Below are positions 15,486 to 24,042 of a stretch of DNA of 60,916 nucleotides, one piece after another. The DNA is taken from NCBI RefSeq assembly GCF_001440395.1, contig NZ_LLXZ01000162.1, positions 1 through 60,916 on the forward strand, written 5' to 3'. This DNA comes from Bradyrhizobium jicamae. Its GTDB lineage: Bacteria; Pseudomonadota; Alphaproteobacteria; Rhizobiales; Xanthobacteraceae. A program made the translations under genes and the position numbers. The notes under the pieces are model-generated. The model did not search any database and was not told where the DNA came from. It saw only the letters and a list, made by a program, of their open reading frames with translations. Numbering within the stretch: position 1 is the first letter of the stretch; every line of letters starts with the position of its first letter.

Positions 15486-17996
15486 ATGTCAGGCCAGGGC
15501 AACAGTCAGGACAGCAAGGCCCGTCCGGGCCAGCGCCGGATGGCGCAGTGGACGCGCGACTATGCCCGGCTGCCCGGAATCCCTGACGAATATATCGGGC
15601 CCGATGGCGCGCCCCGCGCGGCCTGGGCCCGCTTCTTCGATGCCTTTGCGGCGCTCTCGCCCGTCGATATCGAGCGGCGCTTCGCCTCCGCCGACCGCCA
15701 TCTGCGCGAGGCCGGCGTCACCTATCGCGCGCCGGGCGAGACCGCCGATCGGCTGTGGCCGCTCAGCCATCTGCCGCTGATCATCGACGAGGCCGACTGG
15801 CAGCAACTGACCACCGGCATCGCGCAGCGTGCGCAGTTGTTCGAAAGCATCCTGCGCGATCTCTACGGCGAGGGCCGGCTGGTCACCGAGGGCGCGGTGC
15901 CGGCGGCCGCGATTGCCGGCAGCAACGAATATCTGCGTGCCGTCTGCGGCGTCAAACCGCCCGGCGGGCGTCATCTGCATTTCTATGCCGCCGATGTCGG
16001 CCGTGGCCCCGACGGCCGCTGGTGGGTGCTGAACGACCGCACGCAGGCGCCGTCGGGAGCAGGCTACGCGCTGGAAAATCGCCTGGTGCTGTCGCGCGCC
16101 TTTTCCAATCTCTACAAGTCAATGAACGTCGAGCGCGTGGCGCCGTTCTTCGAGGCATTCCGCGATTCATTGCGCGCCAGCGCCGACCGCGACGAGCCGC
16201 GCATCGGTTTGCTGACGCCGGGCGCCTTCAGCGAAACCTATTTCGAGCACGCCACGCTCGCGCGCTATCTCGGCTTCCTGCTGGTGGAAGGCGACGATCT
16301 CGCCGTCAGCGGCGACCGCATCCATATCCGCACCGTCGCAGGCCTGAAGCGGCTCGACGTGCTGCTGCGCCGGGTCGATTCCAATTTTCTCGATCCGCTC
16401 GAACTCGATGCCTCCTCGCAGCTCGGCGTGCCCGGCCTGATCGATGTCGTGCGCAAGGGCGGCGTCGTCGTCGCCAACATGCCGGGCTCGGGCGTGCTGG
16501 AGGCGAGGGCGCTGCTCGGCTTCCTGCCCAGCCTGTGCCGGCGTCTGCTCGGCGAGACCTTGATCATGCCGCACATCGCGACCTGGTGGTGCGGCCAGAA
16601 ATCTGCGCGCGAGGAGGTGCTGTCGCGGCTGGAGGATTTCGCGATCGAGGGCGCCTATGGCCGGGCCGTACCGGGCTTTTCCAGCCATGGGCCCGTGCTT
16701 GCAGGCGAACTGCCGCCCGACGAACGCGACCGGCTCCGGCAGGCGATCACCGACCGCGGCATCGATTACGTCGGCCAGGAACTGGTGCGGCTGTCGACGA
16801 CGCCGGTGTGGGAGCAGGGGCGGATCACGCCGCGCCCGTTCGTGCTGAGAGTATTTGCGGCGGCCACCCCGCAAGGCTGGACCATAATGCCCGGCGGTTT
16901 CTGCCGAATCGCCGACCAGCCCGATGCCCGCGCCGTGTCGATGGGGGACGGCGCGCGAGCGGCTGATGTCTGGGTGGTTTCCGACAAGGCGGTCTCGACG
17001 TCGACGCTGCTGCCGGCCGCCGAAACCGTACGCATCAGGCGGATCGCCGGCGTGGTGCCGAGCCGCGCCGCCGACAATCTGTTCTGGCTCGGCCGCTATC
17101 TCGAACGCGCCGAGGCGACGCTGCGGCTGATCCGCGTGCTCGGCACCTCGACGCGCGATCCGGCCAATGGCGCGCCAACCGCGCTGCATTCGGTCGAGCG
17201 CATCCAGCGCATTCTGGTGAGTTGGGGCGCCACCTCGCAAACGACACGGTCAAACCCGGCGCGGGTGATCGCCGAGGCGCTGCAGAGCGAGGAGAAGTTC
17301 GGCTCGGCGTTGTCCCTGGTGCGATCGGTGCAGCGCACCGCGAGCTCGTTGCGTGAGCGGCTTTCGCCCGACGCCTGGCAGGTCATCACCGAAATGGTCG
17401 AGCGCCTCGCGCTGCAGGTTGACGATGACGACAGCGTCGTCAGCGCCGCCGAACTGACGCTGCAGGAACTGGCGAGCCTTGCCGGCCTCGCGCAGGAGAA
17501 CATGAACCGCGCCGCCGGCTGGCGCTTCCTCGACATGGGCCGCCGCGCCGAGCGCGCCATCAACACGGTGCGGTTTGCGCGGCAGTTTGCCTATGACGAA
17601 GCGGGCGAGGATGACCTCGACGCCCTGCTGACGCTGGTGGATTGCCAGATCACCTACCGCTCGCGCTATCTGGTCGGGCCGGCGCTGGCGCCGGTGCGGG
17701 ATCTTGCGGTGCTCGATCCCTATAATCCGCGCTCGGTCGCGTTTCAGGTGGCGACGCTGAATGATCATATCGCAGCCCTCCCGAGCCTGAAGGAGCACGG
17801 CCTTATCGAGCGGCCGCAACGGCTGGCCGTGGCATTGCAGGCGACGCTGACGACGGGAGAGGCCGCTACGCTCGACGTCACGACCCTGTTCGCGCTCGAA
17901 CAGGCTCTGCTCAATCTCGCCGACGCGATCGGTCAGCATTATTTCCCGCACGGACCGCATGCGAGCCGGCCGGAGAAGCTGACGGGCCTCGCGTGA
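15486..17996 (+). CDS. Fused circularly permuted ATP-grasp and Alpha-E domain protein
   Basis: 836 aa. The N-terminal two-thirds (about 1-490) matches the circularly permuted ATP-grasp family (DUF404/DUF407): GYALENRLVLSRAF, GLLTPGAFSETYFEH, GVVVANMPGSGVLE and ERVVPFF-like segments. The C-terminal third (about 515-825) is the Alpha-E helical domain (DUF403): PSRAADNLFWLGRYLERAEA at its start and ITYRSRYL near the end. Many genomes encode these as two genes; here they are one. ATP-grasp enzymes form amide bonds through acyl-phosphates, so this is a likely peptide or amino-acid ligase. The next transglutaminase gene overlaps its stop by 4 bp (GTGA). Confidence 0.88.
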   Translation: MSGQGNSQDSKARPGQRRMAQWTRDYARLPGIPDEYIGPDGAPRAAWARFFDAFAALSPVDIERRFASADRHLREAGVTYRAPGETADRLWPLSHLPLIIDEADWQQLTTGIAQRAQLFESILRDLYGEGRLVTEGAVPAAAIAGSNEYLRAVCGVKPPGGRHLHFYAADVGRGPDGRWWVLNDRTQAPSGAGYALENRLVLSRAFSNLYKSMNVERVAPFFEAFRDSLRASADRDEPRIGLLTPGAFSETYFEHATLARYLGFLLVEGDDLAVSGDRIHIRTVAGLKRLDVLLRRVDSNFLDPLELDASSQLGVPGLIDVVRKGGVVVANMPGSGVLEARALLGFLPSLCRRLLGETLIMPHIATWWCGQKSAREEVLSRLEDFAIEGAYGRAVPGFSSHGPVLAGELPPDERDRLRQAITDRGIDYVGQELVRLSTTPVWEQGRITPRPFVLRVFAAATPQGWTIMPGGFCRIADQPDARAVSMGDGARAADVWVVSDKAVSTSTLLPAAETVRIRRIAGVVPSRAADNLFWLGRYLERAEATLRLIRVLGTSTRDPANGAPTALHSVERIQRILVSWGATSQTTRSNPARVIAEALQSEEKFGSALSLVRSVQRTASSLRERLSPDAWQVITEMVERLALQVDDDDSVVSAAELTLQELASLAGLAQENMNRAAGWRFLDMGRRAERAINTVRFARQFAYDEAGEDDLDALLTLVDCQITYRSRYLVGPALAPVRDLAVLDPYNPRSVAFQVATLNDHIAALPSLKEHGLIERPQRLAVALQATLTTGEAATLDVTTLFALEQALLNLADAIGQHYFPHGPHASRPEKLTGLA

Positions 17997-18871
17997 TCTA
18001 CGACATCCGTCACGTCACGACCTATGCTTACGAGAGCCCGGTGAGCTTTGCGCGTTGCTCGCTGCGGCTGGAGCCGCGCAGCAGCGACGGGCAGCAATTG
18101 ATCTCCCATTCGGTCGAGATCCGGCCGCGGCCGGCCGAGCGCACGGTGCGGCGGGATTTTTTCGGAACCCATACCGAGAGCGTGCTGATCGAGACCGCGC
18201 ATCGCAATCTGCGGATCGATTCCCGCTCGCGGGTTTCGGTCTCGCGCCAGGCGCCTGCGCGCGCGGCGCCCAGCCCGTCCTGGGAGCGCATCCGCGACGT
18301 CGCATTCGAGGCCACCAGCCTCGGTCCCGCGTCGCCGGTTGGATATGTCTTTGCGAGTTCGCTGGTGCCGGTGCTGGCGCCGCTCACCGCCTATGCCGCG
18401 CCAAGCTTCCCGCCTGATGGCGGCATCCTCGCGGGCGCCGTCGACCTGATGTCCCGGATCCGCCGCGATTTCAGGTACGACCCCAAGGCCACCGTGATTT
18501 CGACGCCGCTCAAGGAGGTGCTCGAAAAGCGTCACGGCGTCTGCCAGGACTTTGCCCATGTGATGATCGCGGGCCTGCGCGGGCTCGGCCTGCCAGCGGC
18601 CTATGTCAGCGGCTATCTCCGCACCATTCCGCCCGCCGGCCAGCCGCGCCTGCAGGGCGCCGACGCCAGCCACGCCTGGGTGTCGGTCTGGTGCGGCCCC
18701 GAGCTCGGCTGGGTCGGCTTCGACCCGACCAACGACCTGCTGGTCGAGAACGACCACATCATCCTGTCGATCGGTCGGGATTTTTCCGACGTCTCGCCGG
18801 TCGACGGCATCATCGTCGGATCGCGCAAGCAGAAGCTCGGCGTCGCCGTGGACGTGGTGCTGGTGGAGTGA
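17993..18871 (+). CDS. Transglutaminase-family cysteine protease-like protein
   Basis: 292 aa from a GTG start that overlaps the previous stop. It has a bacterial transglutaminase N-terminal domain (about 1-85) and a transglutaminase-like core with an intact triad: Cys184 in HGVCQDFAH, His227 in ASHAWVSVW and Asp244 in GFDPTND. Members next to ATP-grasp/Alpha-E proteins are thought to hydrolyse or transfer the peptide bonds made by the ligase. It is the last gene of the operon. No signal peptide or membrane segment is visible. Confidence 0.85.
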   Translation: MIYDIRHVTTYAYESPVSFARCSLRLEPRSSDGQQLISHSVEIRPRPAERTVRRDFFGTHTESVLIETAHRNLRIDSRSRVSVSRQAPARAAPSPSWERIRDVAFEATSLGPASPVGYVFASSLVPVLAPLTAYAAPSFPPDGGILAGAVDLMSRIRRDFRYDPKATVISTPLKEVLEKRHGVCQDFAHVMIAGLRGLGLPAAYVSGYLRTIPPAGQPRLQGADASHAWVSVWCGPELGWVGFDPTNDLLVENDHIILSIGRDFSDVSPVDGIIVGSRKQKLGVAVDVVLVE

Positions 18872-18920
18872 CGCCTTCCTATGACCGATCGCGCCTGTCG
18901 CATTCTGCGGAACAAATCAA

Positions 18921-18946
18921 CGTGCTCGTGCGTCGCGATGTTGTCA
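18921..18946 (+). promoter_or_regulatory. Weak EcfG-like promoter candidate
   Basis: GGAAC followed by 17 bases and CGTC lies about 50 bp before the DUF4337 gene. The general-stress sigma factor EcfG prefers GGAAC-N16/17-CGTT, so the -35 half is exact and the -10 half has one mismatch. This is only a candidate. Confidence 0.25.
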
Positions 18947-18998
18947 TAACGTCGTTGTTTATCGTGCCTTCCCTTTAGGAGCGAGCAGGAGCCGATCG

Positions 18999-19601
18999 AT
19001 GAAAGCCGAAGACGCCGCCGAAATGATGGATCAGGATAAGGAGAACGACCGCTTCAAGCAGCGCGCGGCGGTCGGCATCGCCATTCTGGCGATGCTGCTG
19101 GCCATCACCGGGCTTGGCGGCGCCAACGCCGGCAAGGAGGCGACCAACAACAACATCTATGCCGCGAACCAATACGCCTTCTACCAGGCCAAGAACATCC
19201 GCCAGACCGACTACAACCTCGCGGCCGACGCGATCGAACTGGCGTTCCTGCAGGACGGAAGCCTCAACGCCGAGGCGAGGGCGGCACTGAAAGCAAAAGC
19301 GGAGGCCTATCGCAAGACGGCGGCACGCTACGAGTCCGAGCCGGAGACGCAGGAGGGCAAGAAGGAATTGATGGTGCGGGCCAAGGACTACGAGAGCAAG
19401 CGCGATCACGCGCTGAAGCAGGATCCCTACTTCGACTATGCCGAAGCGCTTCTGCAGATCGCCATCGTGCTGATCTCGGTCTCGATCGTCGCGACGCTGC
19501 CCTGGCTTGCGATCGTCGGCAGCATCGTCGGTGCCGCGGGTGGCCTGCTGATGGTCAACGGCTACACACTGGCGGTCGAGATACCGTTTCTGGCAGCATA
19601 G
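18999..19601 (+). CDS. DUF4337-family membrane protein
   Basis: 200 aa. It begins with a charged cytoplasmic stretch, then a transmembrane helix (about 24-42, AAVGIAILAMLLAITGLGG), a long charged and likely helical middle (about 50-145) and two C-terminal hydrophobic segments (about 148-195, ALLQIAIVLISVSIVATLPW and following). That layout matches DUF4337. A Shine-Dalgarno-like GGAGC lies upstream. Function is unknown. It stands alone between the transglutaminase operon and a convergent chemotaxis receptor gene. Confidence 0.7.
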   Translation: MKAEDAAEMMDQDKENDRFKQRAAVGIAILAMLLAITGLGGANAGKEATNNNIYAANQYAFYQAKNIRQTDYNLAADAIELAFLQDGSLNAEARAALKAKAEAYRKTAARYESEPETQEGKKELMVRAKDYESKRDHALKQDPYFDYAEALLQIAIVLISVSIVATLPWLAIVGSIVGAAGGLLMVNGYTLAVEIPFLAA

Positions 19602-19620
19602 AGGCGCCCTAGATCGGGAG

Positions 19621-21327
19621 TCAGGTCCCCGTCTTCCGCACCTGCTCGGACGAATCCGCGCGCAGGTTGCGGAAGAATTTTTCGACCTCGCGGGACAGCG
19701 TATCGGCGGTCGCCGTCAGTTCGCTGGAGGCGGTGAGCACGGAGGCCGCGGCCGTGCTGGTCGTGCCGATCGCATCGCTGAGCGAAGAGATATTGACCAC
19801 CAGCGTTCCGTTGCCCTGCGCCGCCAATTGCGCGTTCGAGGAAATTTCGCGGGTAGCCGAATCCTGCTGCTCGATCGCGCTGGCGATGATGGACGTCACC
19901 TCGTTGATCTCGCGCACCGCGTTGCCGATCTCGCGAACCGCTTCGACGGAGGTCTTGGTCGAGGTCTGGATCAGGCCGACGTTCTGACCGATTTCGGCGG
20001 TCGCTTTCGCGGTCTGCTCGGCCAGCGCCTTGACCTCATGGGCGACCACGGCAAAGCCGCGGCCGGCATCGCCGGCGCGCGCCGCCTCGATGGTTGCGTT
20101 GAGCGCCAGCAGATTGGTCTGCTCGGCGATCGCCTGGATCAGGCTCAGCACGCCGTCGATGCGCTGGGTTGCGGCCGCAAGGCCCTCGATTTCGGCGACC
20201 GATTTCTCGGTGCGTTGGCCCGCCTGCTCGACGGCGCTGGCCGATTGCCGCACCTGGCGGCCGATTTCCTCGACGGACGCGGAGAGCTCTTCCGCGGCGC
20301 TGGCGACCGCGGAGACGTTGCTGGAAGCCTGCTCGGTCGCACCGCTGGCGGCCACGGCGCGTCCGCTCGCTTCCGATGAGACGTTGGCGATGGTCTCTGC
20401 GGTGCCGCGCATCGAGGTCGCATTGTCTTTGACCGCGCGCAGCACGCCGCCGATCGCTTCCCGGAAGGCATCGACGGAGGCCTCAATGTGGCGGGAACGC
20501 TCATCGCGCGCCTTGGAATCCCCCAGCACCTGCGAATTGAGGTTGCGGTTGCGATCCATCGCCTCCTGGAAGATCTTGATGGCGCGGGCCAGCGCGCCGA
20601 TCTCGTCGGCGCGGCCGGTGTGCGGAACCTCGACGCCCTCAGCGCCGTCGGCGACCTGCTTGATGGTGGCGGTGATGACCGACAGCGGGCGGGCGATCGA
20701 GCGCGAAATGATCAGGATGCCGATAACGACGACAGCCAGCGCCATGACGCCAAGGGCGGTCAGTACAAAGGCCAGCGTGTGGTTGGTGTCGGTCTGTTGC
20801 GCCAGCTTCTTGCTGCGTTCGGCGTAGACCTTGGAGAGCGCCTCGAGGTCCTTGTTCAGCGCGGTGCGCACTTCGCGGTTGGCGTCGTTGTCGCCCCATT
20901 CGCGCCCGGCAGCCGCGTTGATCTCGACGCCGCGGCGAACGAGTTCTTTCCGGAAGTCGACGAATTGCTGGATGCGCTTCTTGAAGGTGGCGAATTGCTG
21001 GGCGTCATCGGTCTGAACCAGCGCTTCCCAGTTCTTCACGACGTCGACGATGCGCTCGTTGAACTTGAGCAGCCCGTCGCCGTATTTCTTCACCACTGGC
21101 GGTTCCGTCGACATGTAGATGCCGCGGGATTCCATCACGACGGCATAGACCAGCGAATTGATGCGCTCGACATTGAGTGCGGCGCGGCTGGCGATCGAGA
21201 CCGCTTCGGTGAGGGCGGCGTTCTGGCGGGTGTTGTAGTCGGACAGCGCCGTGATGGCCGCAACCAGCAGCGCGAACAGCGCAAAGATCGAATACAATTT
21301 GGCTGCGAGCGAAAACCGGGATGCCAT
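19621..21327 (-). CDS. Methyl-accepting chemotaxis protein
   Basis: 568 aa from ATG 21327; a TTG 30 bp further upstream is a possible longer start, and neither has a clear ribosome site. Order: transmembrane helix 1 (about 7-29), a helical periplasmic sensor (about 30-185), transmembrane helix 2 (about 188-210, with LTALGVMALAVVVIGILII), HAMP domain (about 211-265) and a long coiled-coil signalling domain. The hairpin tip with EQTNLLALNATIEAARAGD and GRGFAVVAHEVKALAEQ is the CheA/CheW contact site. The sensor resembles the four-helix-bundle class, and the ligand is not predictable. The C-terminus lacks an evident CheR-tethering pentapeptide. It converges on the DUF4337 gene with a 19-bp gap. 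Confidence 0.92.
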   Translation of the reverse strand: MASRFSLAAKLYSIFALFALLVAAITALSDYNTRQNAALTEAVSIASRAALNVERINSLVYAVVMESRGIYMSTEPPVVKKYGDGLLKFNERIVDVVKNWEALVQTDDAQQFATFKKRIQQFVDFRKELVRRGVEINAAAGREWGDNDANREVRTALNKDLEALSKVYAERSKKLAQQTDTNHTLAFVLTALGVMALAVVVIGILIISRSIARPLSVITATIKQVADGAEGVEVPHTGRADEIGALARAIKIFQEAMDRNRNLNSQVLGDSKARDERSRHIEASVDAFREAIGGVLRAVKDNATSMRGTAETIANVSSEASGRAVAASGATEQASSNVSAVASAAEELSASVEEIGRQVRQSASAVEQAGQRTEKSVAEIEGLAAATQRIDGVLSLIQAIAEQTNLLALNATIEAARAGDAGRGFAVVAHEVKALAEQTAKATAEIGQNVGLIQTSTKTSVEAVREIGNAVREINEVTSIIASAIEQQDSATREISSNAQLAAQGNGTLVVNISSLSDAIGTTSTAAASVLTASSELTATADTLSREVEKFFRNLRADSSEQVRKTGT

Positions 21328-21836
21328 GGCGTCACCAAAACCAATAAGGGATTGCAAAATTTCAGCCGTATCGGCGCGCCGGAACGCAATCCAGCGACTG
21401 CCGCTTACTTAGGCAAAGTGTGCCGAAGTTAGATGGAAAATGTCTTAACGCGCGAAGTTACGGACCCTGCAACTAATACTAATTACCAAGTAATTTCAGG
21501 TAATTACGCTTCGGGATGGGTTCCATCACCAGGAAGATTTGGCAGCTCCGCGCGACCCGAACGGGCTCGGCTTTACCGGCACAATTGGAGGTGGCCGAAG
21601 CCGGAGGGTGACGCCGGTCCCGTGAACCGCAACGGCAGGGGAAGTTCGCACCAGGCGCAAATCGCTTCGGCAGACATCTCTGCGGCGAATCAAGCTAGAC
21701 AGCGAGCAAGGCGGCGGAGCTTGTTCGAACTCGCCTTGCCCGGGGCGGCAAGCGCGCAATTCTCAAACCATCGCTCCATTTCGTCGTATGCGCCTGCTGC
21801 GGGCGGCGCGATGCTTATGCGTGAGAACCGGGACTC
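21328..21836. other. 509-bp intergenic region with an AT-rich dyad
   Basis: No gene is supported here. It holds the promoter of the divergent chemotaxis receptor and of the membrane-protein gene at 21837. An AT-rich core around 21470-21510 carries the dyad TAATTACC (21480-21487) and GGTAATTA (21499-21506), separated by 11 bp and unusual against this GC-rich background. It may be an operator. Confidence 0.45.
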
Positions 21837-22439
21837 ATGATTCAAAGTGCCGCCGCCTTGCCGGGCAACGCCGATCTCTATCTTCACGTGCGCGTACTGA
21901 TCGCCCTGATCCTGGGGCTCAGCGTCACGCGGTTGGTCAGCGGCATCGCGGGCCTGGTCCAGCATCCCGGTCGCTACCCGATCTGGCCTGTACATCTTGC
22001 CTGGGTCGCCTGGACGCTGCTGAACGTCGTCACGTTCTGGTGGTTTGAGTTTCGGCTGAGCCAGATCCAGCACTGGACGTATGGCCTTTACTTCTTCGTT
22101 TGCGTGTACGCATCGATGTACTATTTCCTGAGCGTCCTGCTTTTCCCGCAGGATCTCGATGAATATCAGGGTTACGAAGATTACTTCCTCTCGCGCCGCC
22201 GCTGGTTCTTTGGCTTTGCCGCCCTCACCGAAGCGCTCGATGTAGTCGACACCTGGATAAAGGGCGAAGCGCATCTGCGGTCGCTGGGCATGGACTATCT
22301 CGTCGCCATCAGCGCATTCATCCTGCTGTCGGCGATCGCTGCGAGAACGCGCAATCCGAAATTCCACCTTCTGTTTGCGCTTGCCGCGGTGGCCTATGAG
22401 ATAAGCTTTGCCGTTCGCCATTTCGGTACGCTGGACTAG
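21837..22439 (+). CDS. Unknown multi-pass membrane protein
   Basis: 200 aa with about five or six hydrophobic segments: LIALILGLSVTRLVSGIAGL (about 21-40), HLAWVAWTLLNVVTFWW (53-69), YGLYFFVCVYASMYYFLSVL (79-98), a weaker one near 118-135, YLVAISAFILLSAIAA and FHLLFALAAVAYEISFAV. A charged loop, DLDEYQGYEDYFLSRRRW, lies between the third and fourth. I do not recognise the family. It reads toward eutB 77 bp downstream but no functional link is evident. Confidence 0.65.
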   Translation: MIQSAAALPGNADLYLHVRVLIALILGLSVTRLVSGIAGLVQHPGRYPIWPVHLAWVAWTLLNVVTFWWFEFRLSQIQHWTYGLYFFVCVYASMYYFLSVLLFPQDLDEYQGYEDYFLSRRRWFFGFAALTEALDVVDTWIKGEAHLRSLGMDYLVAISAFILLSAIAARTRNPKFHLLFALAAVAYEISFAVRHFGTLD

Positions 22440-22516
22440 GCTGGGTAGCCTTGGCTGTCTGCCCGGCATAGATTAGCTGGGCGGCAGAGCGCGGGTACAG
22501 GCGCGGGAAGGTCAGC

Positions 22517-23899
22517 ATGGTCTATCGCCAGGTCGTCGGTGCCACCGCCTACGTGTTCGGCGATCTGCGTGAACTGCTCGCCAAGGCGACGCCGCCGCGG
22601 TCGGGCGATCGTCTTGCCGGCGTCGCGGCCGAAGGCGCGGAAGCGATGATCGCGGCGCGGATGGCGCTCGCCGACGTGCCGCTCAAGCAATTTCTCAACG
22701 AGGCCGTCATTCCTTATGAGGACGACGAGATCACGCGGCTGATCATCGACAGCCACGACGCCCCGGCCTTCGCGGCCATATCGTCGCTGACCGTCGGCGG
22801 TTTCCGCGACTGGCTGCTCTCCGATGCGGCGACAGCCGAGACGTTGGCGAAGGTTGCGCGCGGGATCACGCCGGAAATGGCCGCCGGCGTCTCCAAACTG
22901 ATGCGGAACCAGGACCTGATCCTGATTGGAAAAAAATGCGCCGTGACCACGGCGTTCCGCAACACCATCGGCCTGAAGGGACGAATGAGCGTGCGGCTAC
23001 AGCCCAATCATCCCTTCGACGACGCCAAGGGCATTACCGCGTCGATCCTCGACGGCCTTCTGCTGGGATCGGGCGATGCCTGCATCGGCATCAATCCGGC
23101 CAGCGACGATCCGGCTGTGATCGGCGAACTGCTGCGGCTGCTCGATGGCATCATCGCGCGACTGCAGATCCCGACCCAGGGCTGCGTGCTTACCCACGTG
23201 ACGACGACGCTCGGATTGATCGGGCAGGGCGCACCGGTCGATCTGGTGTTTCAGTCGATCGCGGGGACGGAAACCGCCAACCGCAGCTTTGGCGTCGATC
23301 TCGCGCTGCTCCGCGAGGCGCGCGACGCCGGGCTGTCGCTTCGCCGCGGCACGGTTGGCGATCATCTAATGTATTTCGAGACCGGGCAGGGCTCGGCGCT
23401 GTCGGCCAACGCCAATCACCATGTCGACCAGCAGACCTGCGAGGCGCGGGCCTATGCGGTGGCGCGCGCCTTCGATCCGCTGCTGGTCAACAGCGTGGTC
23501 GGCTTCATCGGCCCGGAATATCTCTATGACGGCAAGGAAATCATCCGCGCCGGCCTCGAGGATCATTTCTGCGGCAAGCTGCTCGGCCTGCCGCTCGGCG
23601 TCGACGTCTGCTATACCAACCATGCCGAGGCCGACCAGGACGACATGGACAATTTGCTGACGCTATTGGCCGCCGCCGGCGTCACCTTCATCATGGGCGT
23701 GCCGGGTGCCGACGACGTCATGCTGAACTATCAGTCGACCTCGTTTCACGACGCGCTCTACATCCGCGACCTGTTCGGCCTGAAGCGGGCGCCGGAATTC
23801 GACGACTGGCTGGTGCGCGCAGGCCTCGCCGACAGCGATTTCCGGCTTGCGGGGAACACAGGTCTGCTACCCGAATTTGCCTCGCGCCTGATCGCCTGA
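22517..23899 (+). CDS. eutB: Ethanolamine ammonia-lyase large (catalytic) subunit
   Basis: 460 aa, near the 453 aa of E. coli EutB, with colinear landmarks: VGATAYVFGDLRELLAKATP at the N-terminus, RMSVRLQPNHPFDDAKGITA, GLLLGSGDACIGINPASD, THVTTTLGLIGQGAPVDLVF, FQSIAGTETANRSFG and GVDVCYTNHAEADQDDMDNL. With EutC it forms the adenosylcobalamin enzyme that converts ethanolamine to acetaldehyde and ammonia. GGAAGG precedes the ATG. No microcompartment genes accompany it, as is usual in Bradyrhizobium-like bacteria. Unusually, eutC does not follow directly: a radical-SAM hopanoid methylase gene lies between them. Confidence 0.95.
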   Translation: MVYRQVVGATAYVFGDLRELLAKATPPRSGDRLAGVAAEGAEAMIAARMALADVPLKQFLNEAVIPYEDDEITRLIIDSHDAPAFAAISSLTVGGFRDWLLSDAATAETLAKVARGITPEMAAGVSKLMRNQDLILIGKKCAVTTAFRNTIGLKGRMSVRLQPNHPFDDAKGITASILDGLLLGSGDACIGINPASDDPAVIGELLRLLDGIIARLQIPTQGCVLTHVTTTLGLIGQGAPVDLVFQSIAGTETANRSFGVDLALLREARDAGLSLRRGTVGDHLMYFETGQGSALSANANHHVDQQTCEARAYAVARAFDPLLVNSVVGFIGPEYLYDGKEIIRAGLEDHFCGKLLGLPLGVDVCYTNHAEADQDDMDNLLTLLAAAGVTFIMGVPGADDVMLNYQSTSFHDALYIRDLFGLKRAPEFDDWLVRAGLADSDFRLAGNTGLLPEFASRLIA

Positions 23900-24042
23900 G
23901 CCCCGGGGCGCCGCAACCGGCCGGTTTTTCGTGCAACCAATTGAACCCACAGCGAGTTAGAGGTGACTGTCACAATATTGAAGAACTTCTGGCCCAGCTT
24001 TCAATGTCGTGCTTAAATTCGCGCCAGCGTTGAGGAAATTTA

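Noticed and set aside
22440..24042. Cobalamin riboswitch upstream of eutB or hpnP
   Set aside because: The gaps are 77 and 143 bp. No conserved B12-box core or riboswitch layout was seen; the dyad GTGAC-T-GTCAC near 23962 is too short.
23900..24042. EcfG promoter directly upstream of hpnP
   Set aside because: No GGAAC followed by 16 or 17 bases and CGTT is present. A GAAC near 23950 and a CGTT near 24030 are not at the required spacing.
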